DNA from: an uncultured Pseudomonadota bacterium
Lineage (GTDB): Bacteria > Myxococcota_A > UBA796 > GCA-2862545
Direction: 5' to 3'
NCBI GenBank assembly: GCA_913061235.1
Contig: CAJXTB010000012.1
Location: 62,001 to 126,000 of the forward strand
Length of the DNA stretch: 64,000 bases
Below, piece by piece: positions 34,712 through 43,487 of the stretch. The notes beneath the pieces were generated by a model. That model saw only the letters and a program-made list of their open reading frames with translations, was not told the origin of the DNA and searched no databases. Within the stretch, counting starts at the first letter, position 1, and each line of letters opens with the position of its first letter. Made by a program: the position numbers and the translations under genes.

Positions 34712-37567
34712 CTAGGGGGTGTAGTGAGCGCCGAGGTCGACAGGGGCGATGTCGCGGGTGGTGCCCTGCTGTGAGATGCGACCTGGCCACCAGATGTTGA
34801 AGCTGTCAGAGGTTGCCGTCCGACCTTCATCGATGCACGGCGAGTTTGTTGCCAACAGCAGCTGATGACCCGATGGTGCCGCGAATGGCGTGGCGACCAG
34901 CTCAATGTAGGAGGTCGGCCCTTGGCTTGCGGTGTCCACCGAGCCGGGTGCGCACAGGTTGCCCCAGGCGAGGTTCAGCTGACCGATGGTGGCGATTGGG
35001 TGCGTGTGTGGAGTCCACATGGCGTTGTTGGTGAGGGTGGCCTGAGTATCTTCTAGGACCATCAGGGCGCCGCTCACTCGCTCGTCTGGGAACGGGCTGT
35101 CGAGGGGGCCAAACGTGTTTCCAATGAGGAAGGCGTTCGTGCTGTCCAGGTACAGGACTCCGCCACTGACCGAGCCTGGGAAGTTGAACGACGTGCCGTG
35201 AATGGAGCTGTCTCGCATGTCGAACATCTTCTGGGTGGCCCGGTTCATGACCTTGATGACGCCCCCCAGAATGTAGTTGGCATTGACCAAGCCCGTGTCG
35301 ACGATGTGGACCCGGCTCAGGGTGAGGTCGGTTCGGTAGACGTCCATCAACCCGCCTTCGACGTCCGTTCCGTTCACGACTTGGTTGTTGGACATGGTGG
35401 TGTCTACGAAGCTGGCAGTGGCGTCGTTGGCGGCCAGAATCACTGGTGCATTCGGTGTTGTGATGTTGGACAGGTCGCTGTGTGTGACGAGTAGGTCGCC
35501 ATTTGTGACCACATTGAACAGTCGGGTGCTGACCCCAGACGTGGTCATGTCGGTGATGCTCAGTGACCCGCCAGCAATGATGGCGGCGCCGCTCGAGCTG
35601 GTGGTGACGTTTTCGAGTCGCACACCGGCCACTGTGGCAGAACCCGTGTTTATGGTGAGGCAGCGGTTGTAGCGAACGTCACGGTCTCGGCAGCGGAACG
35701 CGGTGAGGCGTGCGTTGTCCGTGTCTTGGAAGACCAGGCCTTGCGAGTGTCCGGCGGAGCCCTGGCTGTTCTCTTGAGCGATGACAATGTTGTTGAGGAA
35801 GCTGTCGCCGCTGACTTCGATGGCAGCGTCCCGGTAGCCACGGAATTCCAGGGCATCGACATACCCGTCTTGTACAACCCAGTGCGCTTCGAGGTCGGAG
35901 TCCCGGATGTCACCGTGGGGGGTGGGAAGGGCAAGTCCGGTGATGCGGTCCGTTGGGCGTTCGTCGGGATGAGTCTCAGTTCCTTGGAATCCGCCAATCC
36001 ACTGGACATCGGGCTCTACCAGGACGCGCTCTGGCGGGTAGGCGCTCTGGACACTTGGGATGGAGCGGAGGAAGACGGTGTCGCCGGGCCCTGCGACTTC
36101 GGCTGCGAGTGCTGGGGTTCGGAAGGCATTTTCCCAGGTAAGTCCGTCATGGAAGCGGGACGGAATGCCGGAGATGACGTGGTAGATGGTGCCGCTACCG
36201 CACAGATTGTCGCCGTTGCTATCGCCAAGTCGGTCCATGCCGTAGCACAGGTCAATATCGTCACACACGCCGTCGCCGTCGGTGTCACCGGCGTTGTCGT
36301 CGCCTTCGCACTGGTCGTTCCTGCCGTCGCAGATGCCGTCGCGGTCTTCGTCTTCGTTGTTCGAGCCTACGCACGGGTCGGTGTCGTTGCACAGGCCGTC
36401 GTTGTCGAGGTCACCTAGGGCGTCATCGCCGTCGCACTGGTCGATGTCGTTGCAGTAGGCGTCGCCGTCGCTGTTGCCGGTACTGTCGTCGCCAATGCAG
36501 GCATCCGAGTCGTCGCAGGTGCCGTCGTCGTCGCTGTCGCCAGAGGTATCGTCCCCAATGCAGGCATCTGAGCTGTCGCACACGCCGTCGTTGTCCGAAT
36601 CTCCGGTGGTGTCATCTCCGGTACACAGGTCCGAGTCGTTGCAGGTGCCGTCCCTGTCCGTGTCTCCGGTGGAGTCATCTCCGGTACATAGGTCGATGTC
36701 TTCGCAGATGCCGTCATTGTCTGTGTCTGGCTGTGCGTCATTGCCGGTACATTGGTCAATGTCTTCGCACACGCCATCATTGTCTGTGTCGAGTGTAGAG
36801 TCATCTCCGGTACACAGGTCGATGTCTTCGCAGATGCCGTCGCCGTCTGTGTCTGGCTGTGCGTCATTGCCGGTACACTGGTCGATATCGTCGCACACAC
36901 CGTCGCTGTCGCTGTCGCCGGAAGCGTCGTTGCCGTCGCACTGGTCAATGTTGCCGCACACGCCGTCACCATCGGGGTCGGCGGTCAAGTCGTTCTCGTT
37001 GGGACACGCGTCGCTGTCGTCGCACACGCCGTCTGTGTCGGAGTCTCCGGTTGCGTCATCCCCTCTGCAGATGTCTGTGTCGTCGCAGCTACCGTCGAGG
37101 TCGGTGTCTCCGACGGCGTCGTTTCCTGCACACTGGTCGCTGTCGTCGCACACGCCGTCGAGGTCGGAGTCGCCGCTGAGGTCGTTGCCGAAACAGATGT
37201 CATCTGGGCTGTCGCAGACGTCATCGTTGTCTGCGTCTCCGAGGGCATCGTCTCCGGTGCACAGGTCGCGGTCGTCACAGATGCCGTCACCGTCGGTGTC
37301 GTTGGTGCTGTCTTCGCCAAAGCAGGTGTCGTTGTCGCCGTCGCAGATGCCGTCGAGGTCTGCATCACCCAGGGAGTCGTCACCGGTACAGATATCGATG
37401 GCGTCGCAGATTCCGTCGCTGTCGGTATCTCCAGTGGCGTCGTCACCTGTGCACAGGTCGGCGCTGTCGCAGACGTCGTCTCGGTCGGCGTCTGGGCAGT
37501 CGCCGGAGGTGTCTTCGGCGGACGGACAGGCCGTCAGGAGCAAAGCAGTCAAGATGAGGTGCCGCAT
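34712..37567 (-). CDS. Giant lipoprotein: 20 thrombospondin type 3-like repeats plus right-handed beta-helix
   Basis: 951 aa. The lipobox is LTACPS. Residues about 24-455 are 20 repeats of about 21 aa, consensus DxCTGDDxxGDxDxDGxCDD, each with two Cys and a DxDxDG calcium loop, as in TSP type 3 repeats. Calcium is expected to fold this part into a compact string of metal sites. Residues about 455-951 have beta-helix character: short V/I strands with Asn turns (GSATVAGVRLENVTTSSSG, NNQVVNGTDVEGG) and an ending DLGAHYTP, which again resembles the choice-of-anchor type. Probably a surface-exposed, calcium-dependent adhesin or wall-associated protein. Confidence 0.85.
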   Translation of the reverse strand: MRHLILTALLLTACPSAEDTSGDCPDADRDDVCDSADLCTGDDATGDTDSDGICDAIDICTGDDSLGDADLDGICDGDNDTCFGEDSTNDTDGDGICDDRDLCTGDDALGDADNDDVCDSPDDICFGNDLSGDSDLDGVCDDSDQCAGNDAVGDTDLDGSCDDTDICRGDDATGDSDTDGVCDDSDACPNENDLTADPDGDGVCGNIDQCDGNDASGDSDSDGVCDDIDQCTGNDAQPDTDGDGICEDIDLCTGDDSTLDTDNDGVCEDIDQCTGNDAQPDTDNDGICEDIDLCTGDDSTGDTDRDGTCNDSDLCTGDDTTGDSDNDGVCDSSDACIGDDTSGDSDDDGTCDDSDACIGDDSTGNSDGDAYCNDIDQCDGDDALGDLDNDGLCNDTDPCVGSNNEDEDRDGICDGRNDQCEGDDNAGDTDGDGVCDDIDLCYGMDRLGDSNGDNLCGSGTIYHVISGIPSRFHDGLTWENAFRTPALAAEVAGPGDTVFLRSIPSVQSAYPPERVLVEPDVQWIGGFQGTETHPDERPTDRITGLALPTPHGDIRDSDLEAHWVVQDGYVDALEFRGYRDAAIEVSGDSFLNNIVIAQENSQGSAGHSQGLVFQDTDNARLTAFRCRDRDVRYNRCLTINTGSATVAGVRLENVTTSSSGAAIIAGGSLSITDMTTSGVSTRLFNVVTNGDLLVTHSDLSNITTPNAPVILAANDATASFVDTTMSNNQVVNGTDVEGGLMDVYRTDLTLSRVHIVDTGLVNANYILGGVIKVMNRATQKMFDMRDSSIHGTSFNFPGSVSGGVLYLDSTNAFLIGNTFGPLDSPFPDERVSGALMVLEDTQATLTNNAMWTPHTHPIATIGQLNLAWGNLCAPGSVDTASQGPTSYIELVATPFAAPSGHQLLLATNSPCIDEGRTATSDSFNIWWPGRISQQGTTRDIAPVDLGAHYTP
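36197..37498 (-). repeat. 63-bp coding repeats (20 units) with a recent 126-bp duplication
   Basis: The DNA encoding the 20 TSP3-like units repeats with a 63-bp period. Two neighbouring two-unit blocks, 36668-36771 and 36794-36897, are offset by 126 bp and differ at about nine of 104 aligned bases, much closer than the other units. This indicates recent slippage or unequal exchange, so repeat number may vary between strains. The same periodicity keeps the opposite strand open for long stretches; those frames are shadows. Confidence 0.8.
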
Positions 37568-37609
37568 GAGGCCTCCAATGCGGCGCAGACTAGCACCTCA
37601 TTGGGTGGG

Positions 37610-38416
37610 CTACTCGGATTGGGCGTTGTCTCGTTCGGCAATCGCGCGTGCGTGCATGGTTCGCAGCACGCCAATCTTCCTAAGGACAAAGCCATCAATG
37701 CGTGGGAAGAACTGCGCCAAAGCGAGCATGGGGCGGATCGGTCCGGGTGTCACCAGGACTTCGATCTTGCCGCGGATCACAGCATGGACAGCCTTGACCA
37801 CCCGCTCGTGTGAGACTTCGCTGAACAGGGCCGGCGCTTTGTGGCCGCCGTCTGACCACATTCCGGTGTTGGCGACGAAGCCAGGACAGACCGTGCCGAC
37901 GTGCACACCGGTCTGCAGCAGCTCCAAACGCAGGCTTGCTGCGTAGCCGTTGAGGCCGAACTTGGTGGCGGCGTAGACTGCGTTGAATGGGGTTGGCGAC
38001 TTTCCGGCCATGGACGACACCATGACGACGGTGCCGGCACCGCGCTCGATCATGCCTGGAACAAGGGCTCTGGTCAGTCGGATGGGACCGATAAGGTTCA
38101 CACGTACCTGGCGTTCGGCGAAGTCTGGGTCTTGCTCATGGGCAAGGCAGACCTGCTCAATGCCGGCGTTGTGGATGAGAATGTCAACGGCGCCAGCGAC
38201 CTGCGCGAGGCGTGCGATGTCGTCTGGATTGCTGACATCACACGGCACAACAACCGCTTCTGCGCCGAGCGCGCGCACCTGTTCGGCGGTGGTCTGTAGG
38301 CCCGATTCGGACCGAGCAGCCAAGACGAGCCGAACACCCGGCTTGGCGAGAGAGACGGCGATGTGCACGCCGATTCCGCGTGAGGCACCGGTGAGGACGA
38401 TGGTTTGTGTTTGCAT
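37610..38416 (-). CDS. Short-chain dehydrogenase/reductase
   Basis: 268 aa. The classical SDR set is present: cofactor loop TGASRGIG, CDVSN acidic strand, NAG (HNAGIE), catalytic Ser in VMVSSMAGK, and YAATK with the Tyr and Lys four apart. The Arg-rich strand LVLAARSE suggests NADP preference. The C-terminal 50 residues (PGPIRPMLALAQFFPRIDGF) are amphipathic and could touch membrane lipid, as in SDRs acting on acyl or sterol-like substrates. Substrate unknown. It starts 9 nt after the dinB stop, so it is likely carried on the dinB transcript. Confidence 0.88.
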   Translation of the reverse strand: MQTQTIVLTGASRGIGVHIAVSLAKPGVRLVLAARSESGLQTTAEQVRALGAEAVVVPCDVSNPDDIARLAQVAGAVDILIHNAGIEQVCLAHEQDPDFAERQVRVNLIGPIRLTRALVPGMIERGAGTVVMVSSMAGKSPTPFNAVYAATKFGLNGYAASLRLELLQTGVHVGTVCPGFVANTGMWSDGGHKAPALFSEVSHERVVKAVHAVIRGKIEVLVTPGPIRPMLALAQFFPRIDGFVLRKIGVLRTMHARAIAERDNAQSE

Positions 38417-38425
38417 GCCCGGCGG

Positions 38426-39511
38426 CTAACGCGCCCTTTGGCCTAGTGGCAGCTCCATTTGACCGGCATGCACGGCCTTCTGGGGTTCAAAGCCGGACAA
38501 GCTCACCCCAATGAGTCGGACGGGACGCTCGCCGGCATCTGTTCGGTGGAGCAATACGGCCGCTGCATCCGCGATGCGACGGGGGTCGATTGTGGGGGGC
38601 TTGAGTGTGCTGGTCCGGGTGATGGTGGAGAAATCACTGTAGCGGACCTTCAATGTGACGGAACGGGGTGGACGGCTTCCGGAGACGAGGCCTTCGCATG
38701 CGCGCTCGGACAGTCCGCGGACGCTGCCGAGAAGCTCTCGGATATCATCGACATCTTCGGAGAAGGTGCGCTCGGCTCCACGTGACTTCCGACCACTACG
38801 ACGGGCGACTCGGCGCTCGTCTACGCCGTTGGCCATCTTCCACAGGTACAAGGCGCGGCTGCCTAGGGCCTTGGCGACAGTGTTTGCGTCTAGGGCGGCG
38901 AGCTCGCCCACGGTGTTTACGACCAGGCGACTGCGAATGCGCTTTGCGGTTGCTGGACCGACACCCCACAGGCGCTCGATAGGAAGGGGACGTAAGAAGT
39001 CGACAATTTGGTCAGGGCCAACAACCGTGATGCCATTGGGCTTGTTGTAGTCGGACGCAATCTTGGCCACGAACTTGAGCGGCGCGACGCCTGCCGAACA
39101 GGTGAGGTTCAGCTCGGCCTCGACTCGCTGGCGGATGGTCTCGGCGGTGAGCGTGGCGCTCTTCAGGCCCGCTTTGTCCGGGGTGACGTCTAGGTAGGCT
39201 TCATCGAGGCTCAGCGGCTCAATGGCGTCTGCGTAGTCCGCGAGGATGCGGTGCAGTCCCTCGCTGGCGCGCTTGTACTTGGAGAAGTTTGGCGGCACGA
39301 ACACGGCATCTGGGCACAACCGTGCGGCACGACTGCACGGAATGGCGGAGCGCACTCCAAAGACGCGGGCCTCGTAGCTTGCAGCGCACACCACACCGCG
39401 GCTGTCTGGAGACCCGCCCACGACGACCGGACGGCCCCGAAGTGCGGGGTCGTCGCGCTGTTCTACGGATGCATAGAAGGCATCCATGTCGACGTGAATG
39501 ATCTTGCGCAT
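38426..39511 (-). CDS. dinB: DNA polymerase IV (Y-family translesion polymerase)
   Basis: 361 aa from ATG 39511; a longer frame to 39556 is possible but the protein proper opens with MRKIIHVDMDAFYASVEQRD. That segment supplies the metal-binding D and the steric-gate region; the second metal site is in EPLSLDEAYLDVTP. Later motifs are the SAGVAPLKFVAKIASDYNKP palm/thumb segment and the helix-hairpin-helix LWGVGPATAKRI. The C-terminus lacks an obvious beta-clamp motif except LPLGQRAR, preceded by QMEL; QMELPLG resembles a clamp-binding pentapeptide. A GAACN4GTTC palindrome abuts the start codon, implying SOS control. Confidence 0.95.
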   Translation of the reverse strand: MRKIIHVDMDAFYASVEQRDDPALRGRPVVVGGSPDSRGVVCAASYEARVFGVRSAIPCSRAARLCPDAVFVPPNFSKYKRASEGLHRILADYADAIEPLSLDEAYLDVTPDKAGLKSATLTAETIRQRVEAELNLTCSAGVAPLKFVAKIASDYNKPNGITVVGPDQIVDFLRPLPIERLWGVGPATAKRIRSRLVVNTVGELAALDANTVAKALGSRALYLWKMANGVDERRVARRSGRKSRGAERTFSEDVDDIRELLGSVRGLSERACEGLVSGSRPPRSVTLKVRYSDFSTITRTSTLKPPTIDPRRIADAAAVLLHRTDAGERPVRLIGVSLSGFEPQKAVHAGQMELPLGQRAR

Positions 39512-39523
39512 GAACAGATGTTC
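39512..39523 (-). promoter_or_regulatory. Candidate SOS box (LexA site) upstream of dinB
   Basis: GAACAGATGTTC is a 12-bp match to GAACN4GTTC, the LexA box known from Gram-positive and several other bacteria. It lies directly before the dinB ATG, so LexA would sit over the start region and the message would have a very short or no leader. The known myxobacterial box is longer and different, so the lineage-specific consensus is needed. Confidence 0.5.
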
Positions 39524-39580
39524 ACTAACGCGGCATTGACTGCTCGCGTAGGCCAAAAACTGTCCGCTTACAACGCCGCT

Positions 39581-40900
39581 CTAGAACGGGCTCTCAACCT
39601 CTAGGGGCCCAACGATATTGTCGCTCTCGTCGGTCTCTTCGACTTCTGCGTTGGTATCGACCATGGCCCACGAGAAGCAGTAGATGCAGAACTCGTCTTC
39701 GAAGAGGAAGTCGGCAGACGTGGTCTCGCCAGCAGCGAGGCCCGGAATGCGTAGGAACTGGTCGCCGATACCCGAGGCGGTCGGGTCTTCTTCGGAGTCG
39801 ACCCACATGTCGATGTAGAACTCGCCAACGTCCTCGCCGCCGGTGTTTGCGACATCGATGACGTAGAAGATGGACTCGCTGTCGGCGACGTAGTCAAAGT
39901 AGGTGAGGACCAGGTTGGGTCCGCCGATTTCGCCACTCACGGAGAACGCGTGGCTGCTTCCGTTGTTGGACTCGTTGCTCTCTTCCACGGAGTCGTCGGA
40001 GTCGAGCAACACGTAGAAGCTGTGGTCGCCCGCGGTCGCTGTGAAGGTCCAGACGACCTCGCTGGTGTCGCCGGCTTCAGTGTAGAAGAGCGGGAAGTAC
40101 TGATTTCCGAGGTCACCGGGCTGGGGGGTGGTCTCGGGGTCGATGAACACGTCCGCCCAGTAGTCGGAGGCTCCGACGTTTCCGCTGTTTCGGATGCGCA
40201 GGGTGACGGTGACCTCGTCTCCGCTGGTGTCGAAGGTGACCGTATCGATGACCAGGTCGGGCTCTGCGCTGGAGACGACGGTGACGGGAAGCGGATCGGC
40301 TTCGTGTCCTTGCCACTCAGCGACGACCTCGGTGCTTCCCGACGCGACAGCCGTCAGTAGGCCGCCGAGCTCGATGGTTGCGACAGCACCGCTGCCTGTA
40401 ATCCAGCGAACCTGTGAGGCGGCGTCAGAGCGGGTTCCGTCTGAGAAGGCGGCGGTGGCGCGCAGCTGGACGGTGTCTCCAGCTTCCAGCGACACGGATG
40501 CGGGCTCGACAATGAGGCCGAGCAGTTCCGCTTGTGTGACGGTGACAGTGACGGGAGGCGAGAGGATTGCCCCTTGCCCGGCGACAACCGTTGCGCTCCC
40601 TACGGTCTGGCCGGTGACAATGCCCTCTTGGTCGAGGTTGCCAGTCAGCAAGGCGACGTCGGGGTTGGTGCTGGACCACTCCACCACTGCGGTCAGGTCC
40701 ACGGTGCTGCGGTCTTCGCGCAGTCCGGTAGCCCTGAGCTGGACTTCTTCACCCAGCGGCACGGTGACCCGCTGTGGGGTGACCAAGATGCCGATCAGCT
40801 CGCTGGTTTGCTCATTGTCGGTGTCCCCGGTTTCATCGATGGGCAGCAGCTTGTCTGTGCACGCGCCGAGAACCAGGAGCATCAGAGCGGGGCGAATCAT
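39581..40900 (-). CDS. Lipoprotein with two Big-2 and two CARDB domains
   Basis: 439 aa from ATG 40900 (GGAGA upstream), which overlaps the upstream stop (ATGA). The lipobox is LGACT. Residues about 35-115 and 120-200 are bacterial Ig-like (Big_2) domains, beginning ILVTPQRVTVPLGEEVQL and LIVEPASVSLEAGDTVQL. About 205-315 and 315-439 are CARDB adhesion modules, with PDLVIDTVTF, RIRNSGNVGASDYWADVFID and DVANTGGEDVGEFYIDMWVD; each ends in a run of negatively charged residues (EESNESNN). This is an outer-membrane surface stalk with cell-adhesion-type modules. It is co-expressed with the TSP3/MopE protein upstream. Confidence 0.86.
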   Translation of the reverse strand: MIRPALMLLVLGACTDKLLPIDETGDTDNEQTSELIGILVTPQRVTVPLGEEVQLRATGLREDRSTVDLTAVVEWSSTNPDVALLTGNLDQEGIVTGQTVGSATVVAGQGAILSPPVTVTVTQAELLGLIVEPASVSLEAGDTVQLRATAAFSDGTRSDAASQVRWITGSGAVATIELGGLLTAVASGSTEVVAEWQGHEADPLPVTVVSSAEPDLVIDTVTFDTSGDEVTVTLRIRNSGNVGASDYWADVFIDPETTPQPGDLGNQYFPLFYTEAGDTSEVVWTFTATAGDHSFYVLLDSDDSVEESNESNNGSSHAFSVSGEIGGPNLVLTYFDYVADSESIFYVIDVANTGGEDVGEFYIDMWVDSEEDPTASGIGDQFLRIPGLAAGETTSADFLFEDEFCIYCFSWAMVDTNAEVEETDESDNIVGPLEVESPF

Positions 40901-43101
40901 CCGCGTCTCCGACGGAGCAGCACGCCAGTGAAGGCCAAGAGCCACAGGGCACTCGGTACGCTTGGCACCGAGCTACAACCGCCTCCCTTGAGCACGGCTG
41001 TCGGCTGGGCACACGGACCGTCGAGGTCATCGGCGTCGACGAAGTTGGGCACTTCATCGCAGTCACCGTCTCCGTCAAGCTCGACATCGTCGCGGATGCC
41101 GTCACTGTCGCTGTCGTCGTCAAGCCAGTTGGCGACGGTGTCGCCGTCTACGTCCGGGTCAGACTGGGCGTTTTCGACGGCGGTCGGGATGGTGTCGCCG
41201 TCGTCGTCGTTGTCGAGGCGGTCCTCTACGCCGTCGCCGTCGGTATCGCCTGCGCGCTCGTCGCCGTCCGGCACTGTGTCGTCGTCGCTGTCCGGGTCGA
41301 TGTAGTCGCCCAGTCCGTCTTGGTCGGAGTCAACGGCACCCTCAACGCTGTCACGTACGCCGTCGGCGTCACTGTCGAGGTCCCGGTGATTCGGTACGTC
41401 GTCACCGTCTGCGTTCGGCAGCTCGCTCTCGGGGTCGTCTTCGGACCAGTCGCCAATCTCGATAGACGTTGGAATACCGTCGTTGTCGTCGTCTGGGTCG
41501 AGCGCGTCAATCAGGTCGTCGTCGTCTGTGTTTAGCGGGGTACCACCGGCAACTCCGAGCTCGATACCGTCTGGGATACCGTCACTGTCGCTGTCTGGGG
41601 ACAGAGGGTCGGTTCCGGCTGCAAGCTCGTCTTCGTCTAGAGCGCCGTCCATGTCGGCGTCTGTGTCTTCGGCGTACCCGTTGCAGTCGTTGTCGAGACC
41701 GTCTGGAAGTTCAGGTGCACCGGGGAAGATGGTGTCGTTGGTGTCGTCGCAGTCGGTTCCGCTAGCCAGCTCGCTTGCACTGTCGGCGCCGTCGCCGTCC
41801 ATGTCGTAGTCGCCGGGGGCCAGGCAGTCTTGGTCAATGCCGTTGTAGAAGACCTCGGTCGCGTCGATGTTGATGTTCTGGTCGCCGTCATCGCAGTCAG
41901 ACCCGCCGCAGAACTCGCCATCTTCGTCGTAGCCGTCGTTGTCTTCGTCGCAGGCGTCTCCGCCGTCGCAGTCGTTGTCAATGCCGTCGTACGGGATCTC
42001 GGTGCCGTCTGGATTGGCGCCCGCCTCGTCGTCTCGGCAGTCTTGGTTGTCTTCGACGAACAGGGGTGGGGCGGAGCAGGCGATGGCTGGGGCGTTGGGG
42101 TTGCCAAAGCCGTCACGGTCGAGGTCTTGGTAGAAGGTCATTGAGCCTTCAGCACCGGCCTCGTCGACGCCGTTGACACAGTTGTTGTCGATGCCGTCGC
42201 ACACTTCCAGCACGGAGGTGTTGATGTTGGCATCGTCGTCATCGCAGTCCGTTCCGCCGCACGAGTCGCCGTTTGCGTCGAACCCATCTTGGTCAAAGTC
42301 GCACTCACGGCGGACGATGTGCAGGGTCAGCGGGCCCGGAATGGTGTTTCCGTCAGCGTCAAAGCGGACGTCTGTGGTCAGACCGACGAAGTCGTTGGGG
42401 AAGTTGGCGTGGCGCGGAAAGTAGCTGTGGTAGCTGGTCCGCCAGCCTGACAAGCCAAAGGCGGTGATGCTGTCGAAGACCGGATGGACCGCACCAATAT
42501 CGTTGATGAGGATGTCATCGCGCGAGCTGGAGAGGGCGCGCAGATCGGCAACGCCGGTCATATAGGTCAGCCCGACTGCGTTGCTAGTCGGTGTGCAGGG
42601 CAGTGGAGAGCAGGGGTCGGGCTCAATTGGCTGCGTGGCACGCTTCCAGTCACTCGACGCATACATGCCGGTGACATTGTCGCTCGATGCGGCCCAGGCG
42701 ACGGCTTGTTGGTAGAACTGTGTGGCCTGCTTGCCGGAGGGGGTGCCGTTGTCGTTGGTGTCGACGCCGAAGTGGCAGCCCGGATCGGTCCCGCCCACAA
42801 AGATATTGCCGCGAATTGCCGGGCCCCAGATGTCGCGCGTATCGTAGATAGCTTGGTAGCTCTCGTACGATGGACCACCGCAGTTTGGGTCGCCGACGAC
42901 AATGGCGTCAAAGGCCGCAAAGTCATCGGTGGTCTTGGTCCGCCAGGTCAGATCGCTCCACACCGTGATGTTGTAGGGCAGTCCGTCGTCGCCGACCTCA
43001 TCCTCTAAAACACTGGATATTTGGCCATTAGAGCCATTTGTCGGCCCATAGACGAGGATTTCGGTGCCGAAGGCCGTAGACAACAGAGCGAGGAGGAGCA
43101 T
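40897..43101 (-). CDS. Secreted MopE-like/TSP3 calcium-binding protein with MYXO-CTERM-like tail
   Basis: 734 aa from ATG 43101 (AGGAA upstream). Signal peptide MLLLALLSTAFG, then a globular N-terminal domain of about 250 residues (ILVYGPTNGSNG, AIVVGDPNCGG). This may be glutamine-amidotransferase-like, low confidence. Residues about 255-440 carry MopE-type metal-binding repeats: DCDDDDANI, CDGIDNNC, DGIDNDCDGGD. About 440-690 are TSP3-like repeats rich in DSDxDGxxD. The end GGGCSSVPS, a hydrophobic helix and LLRRRRG is a surface-sorting tail like MYXO-CTERM. Likely calcium or copper binding at the surface. It opens a minus-strand operon. Confidence 0.84.
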   Translation of the reverse strand: MLLLALLSTAFGTEILVYGPTNGSNGQISSVLEDEVGDDGLPYNITVWSDLTWRTKTTDDFAAFDAIVVGDPNCGGPSYESYQAIYDTRDIWGPAIRGNIFVGGTDPGCHFGVDTNDNGTPSGKQATQFYQQAVAWAASSDNVTGMYASSDWKRATQPIEPDPCSPLPCTPTSNAVGLTYMTGVADLRALSSSRDDILINDIGAVHPVFDSITAFGLSGWRTSYHSYFPRHANFPNDFVGLTTDVRFDADGNTIPGPLTLHIVRRECDFDQDGFDANGDSCGGTDCDDDDANINTSVLEVCDGIDNNCVNGVDEAGAEGSMTFYQDLDRDGFGNPNAPAIACSAPPLFVEDNQDCRDDEAGANPDGTEIPYDGIDNDCDGGDACDEDNDGYDEDGEFCGGSDCDDGDQNINIDATEVFYNGIDQDCLAPGDYDMDGDGADSASELASGTDCDDTNDTIFPGAPELPDGLDNDCNGYAEDTDADMDGALDEDELAAGTDPLSPDSDSDGIPDGIELGVAGGTPLNTDDDDLIDALDPDDDNDGIPTSIEIGDWSEDDPESELPNADGDDVPNHRDLDSDADGVRDSVEGAVDSDQDGLGDYIDPDSDDDTVPDGDERAGDTDGDGVEDRLDNDDDGDTIPTAVENAQSDPDVDGDTVANWLDDDSDSDGIRDDVELDGDGDCDEVPNFVDADDLDGPCAQPTAVLKGGGCSSVPSVPSALWLLAFTGVLLRRRRG

Positions 43102-43487
43102 GCAGAATTCCTGGCAGGTTGTTCGCAGCATACTTGTGAACAGGGCGAGGGTCGACCCTTGCGGTGGCAACCTGGGCGTCTGGCGCACCCATCGTGATGA
43201 AAGTCGCGCTCATGAGGCTGTGGGTGGCCAGACATTTATTTGTCGCCGTGGCCCGCTGCAACGCGCTTCCCCAGCCCTAAATCCATGTCCGTGCCGTCGT
43301 GGGTGGCTTGGACCCGGTCGCATTGGAGCCTGGCGAATCGTCTGTGGCGGAACTTGTGGTCGGACCCAATTGTGTCGACTTGGACCTGCTACGACCGTCC
43401 AGATGACGATGACTTTCGCGCATAGCGTTGCCTGAACACGAGGTGCGCTGTCACAGACGCGCTAGGTGGGACCCATTCTGAGGTGTC
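43102..43487. other. Divergent intergenic region; one doubtful 46-codon ORF
   Basis: This 386-base gap lies between the MopE/TSP3 gene (minus) and the exchanger-like gene (plus) and should hold both promoters. An ATG frame at 43285-43425 (plus) encodes a Trp-rich 46-residue peptide (SWVAWTRSHWSLANRLW) with codon use like the neighbours, but no ribosome site precedes it. No other feature was recognised. Confidence 0.3.

Noticed and set aside
36474-37946. Long open frames on the plus strand opposite the TSP3 repeats
   Set aside because: The 63-bp repeat period keeps the opposite strand free of stops; translated composition is monotonous (Ser/Pro repeats) and no ribosome site precedes them.
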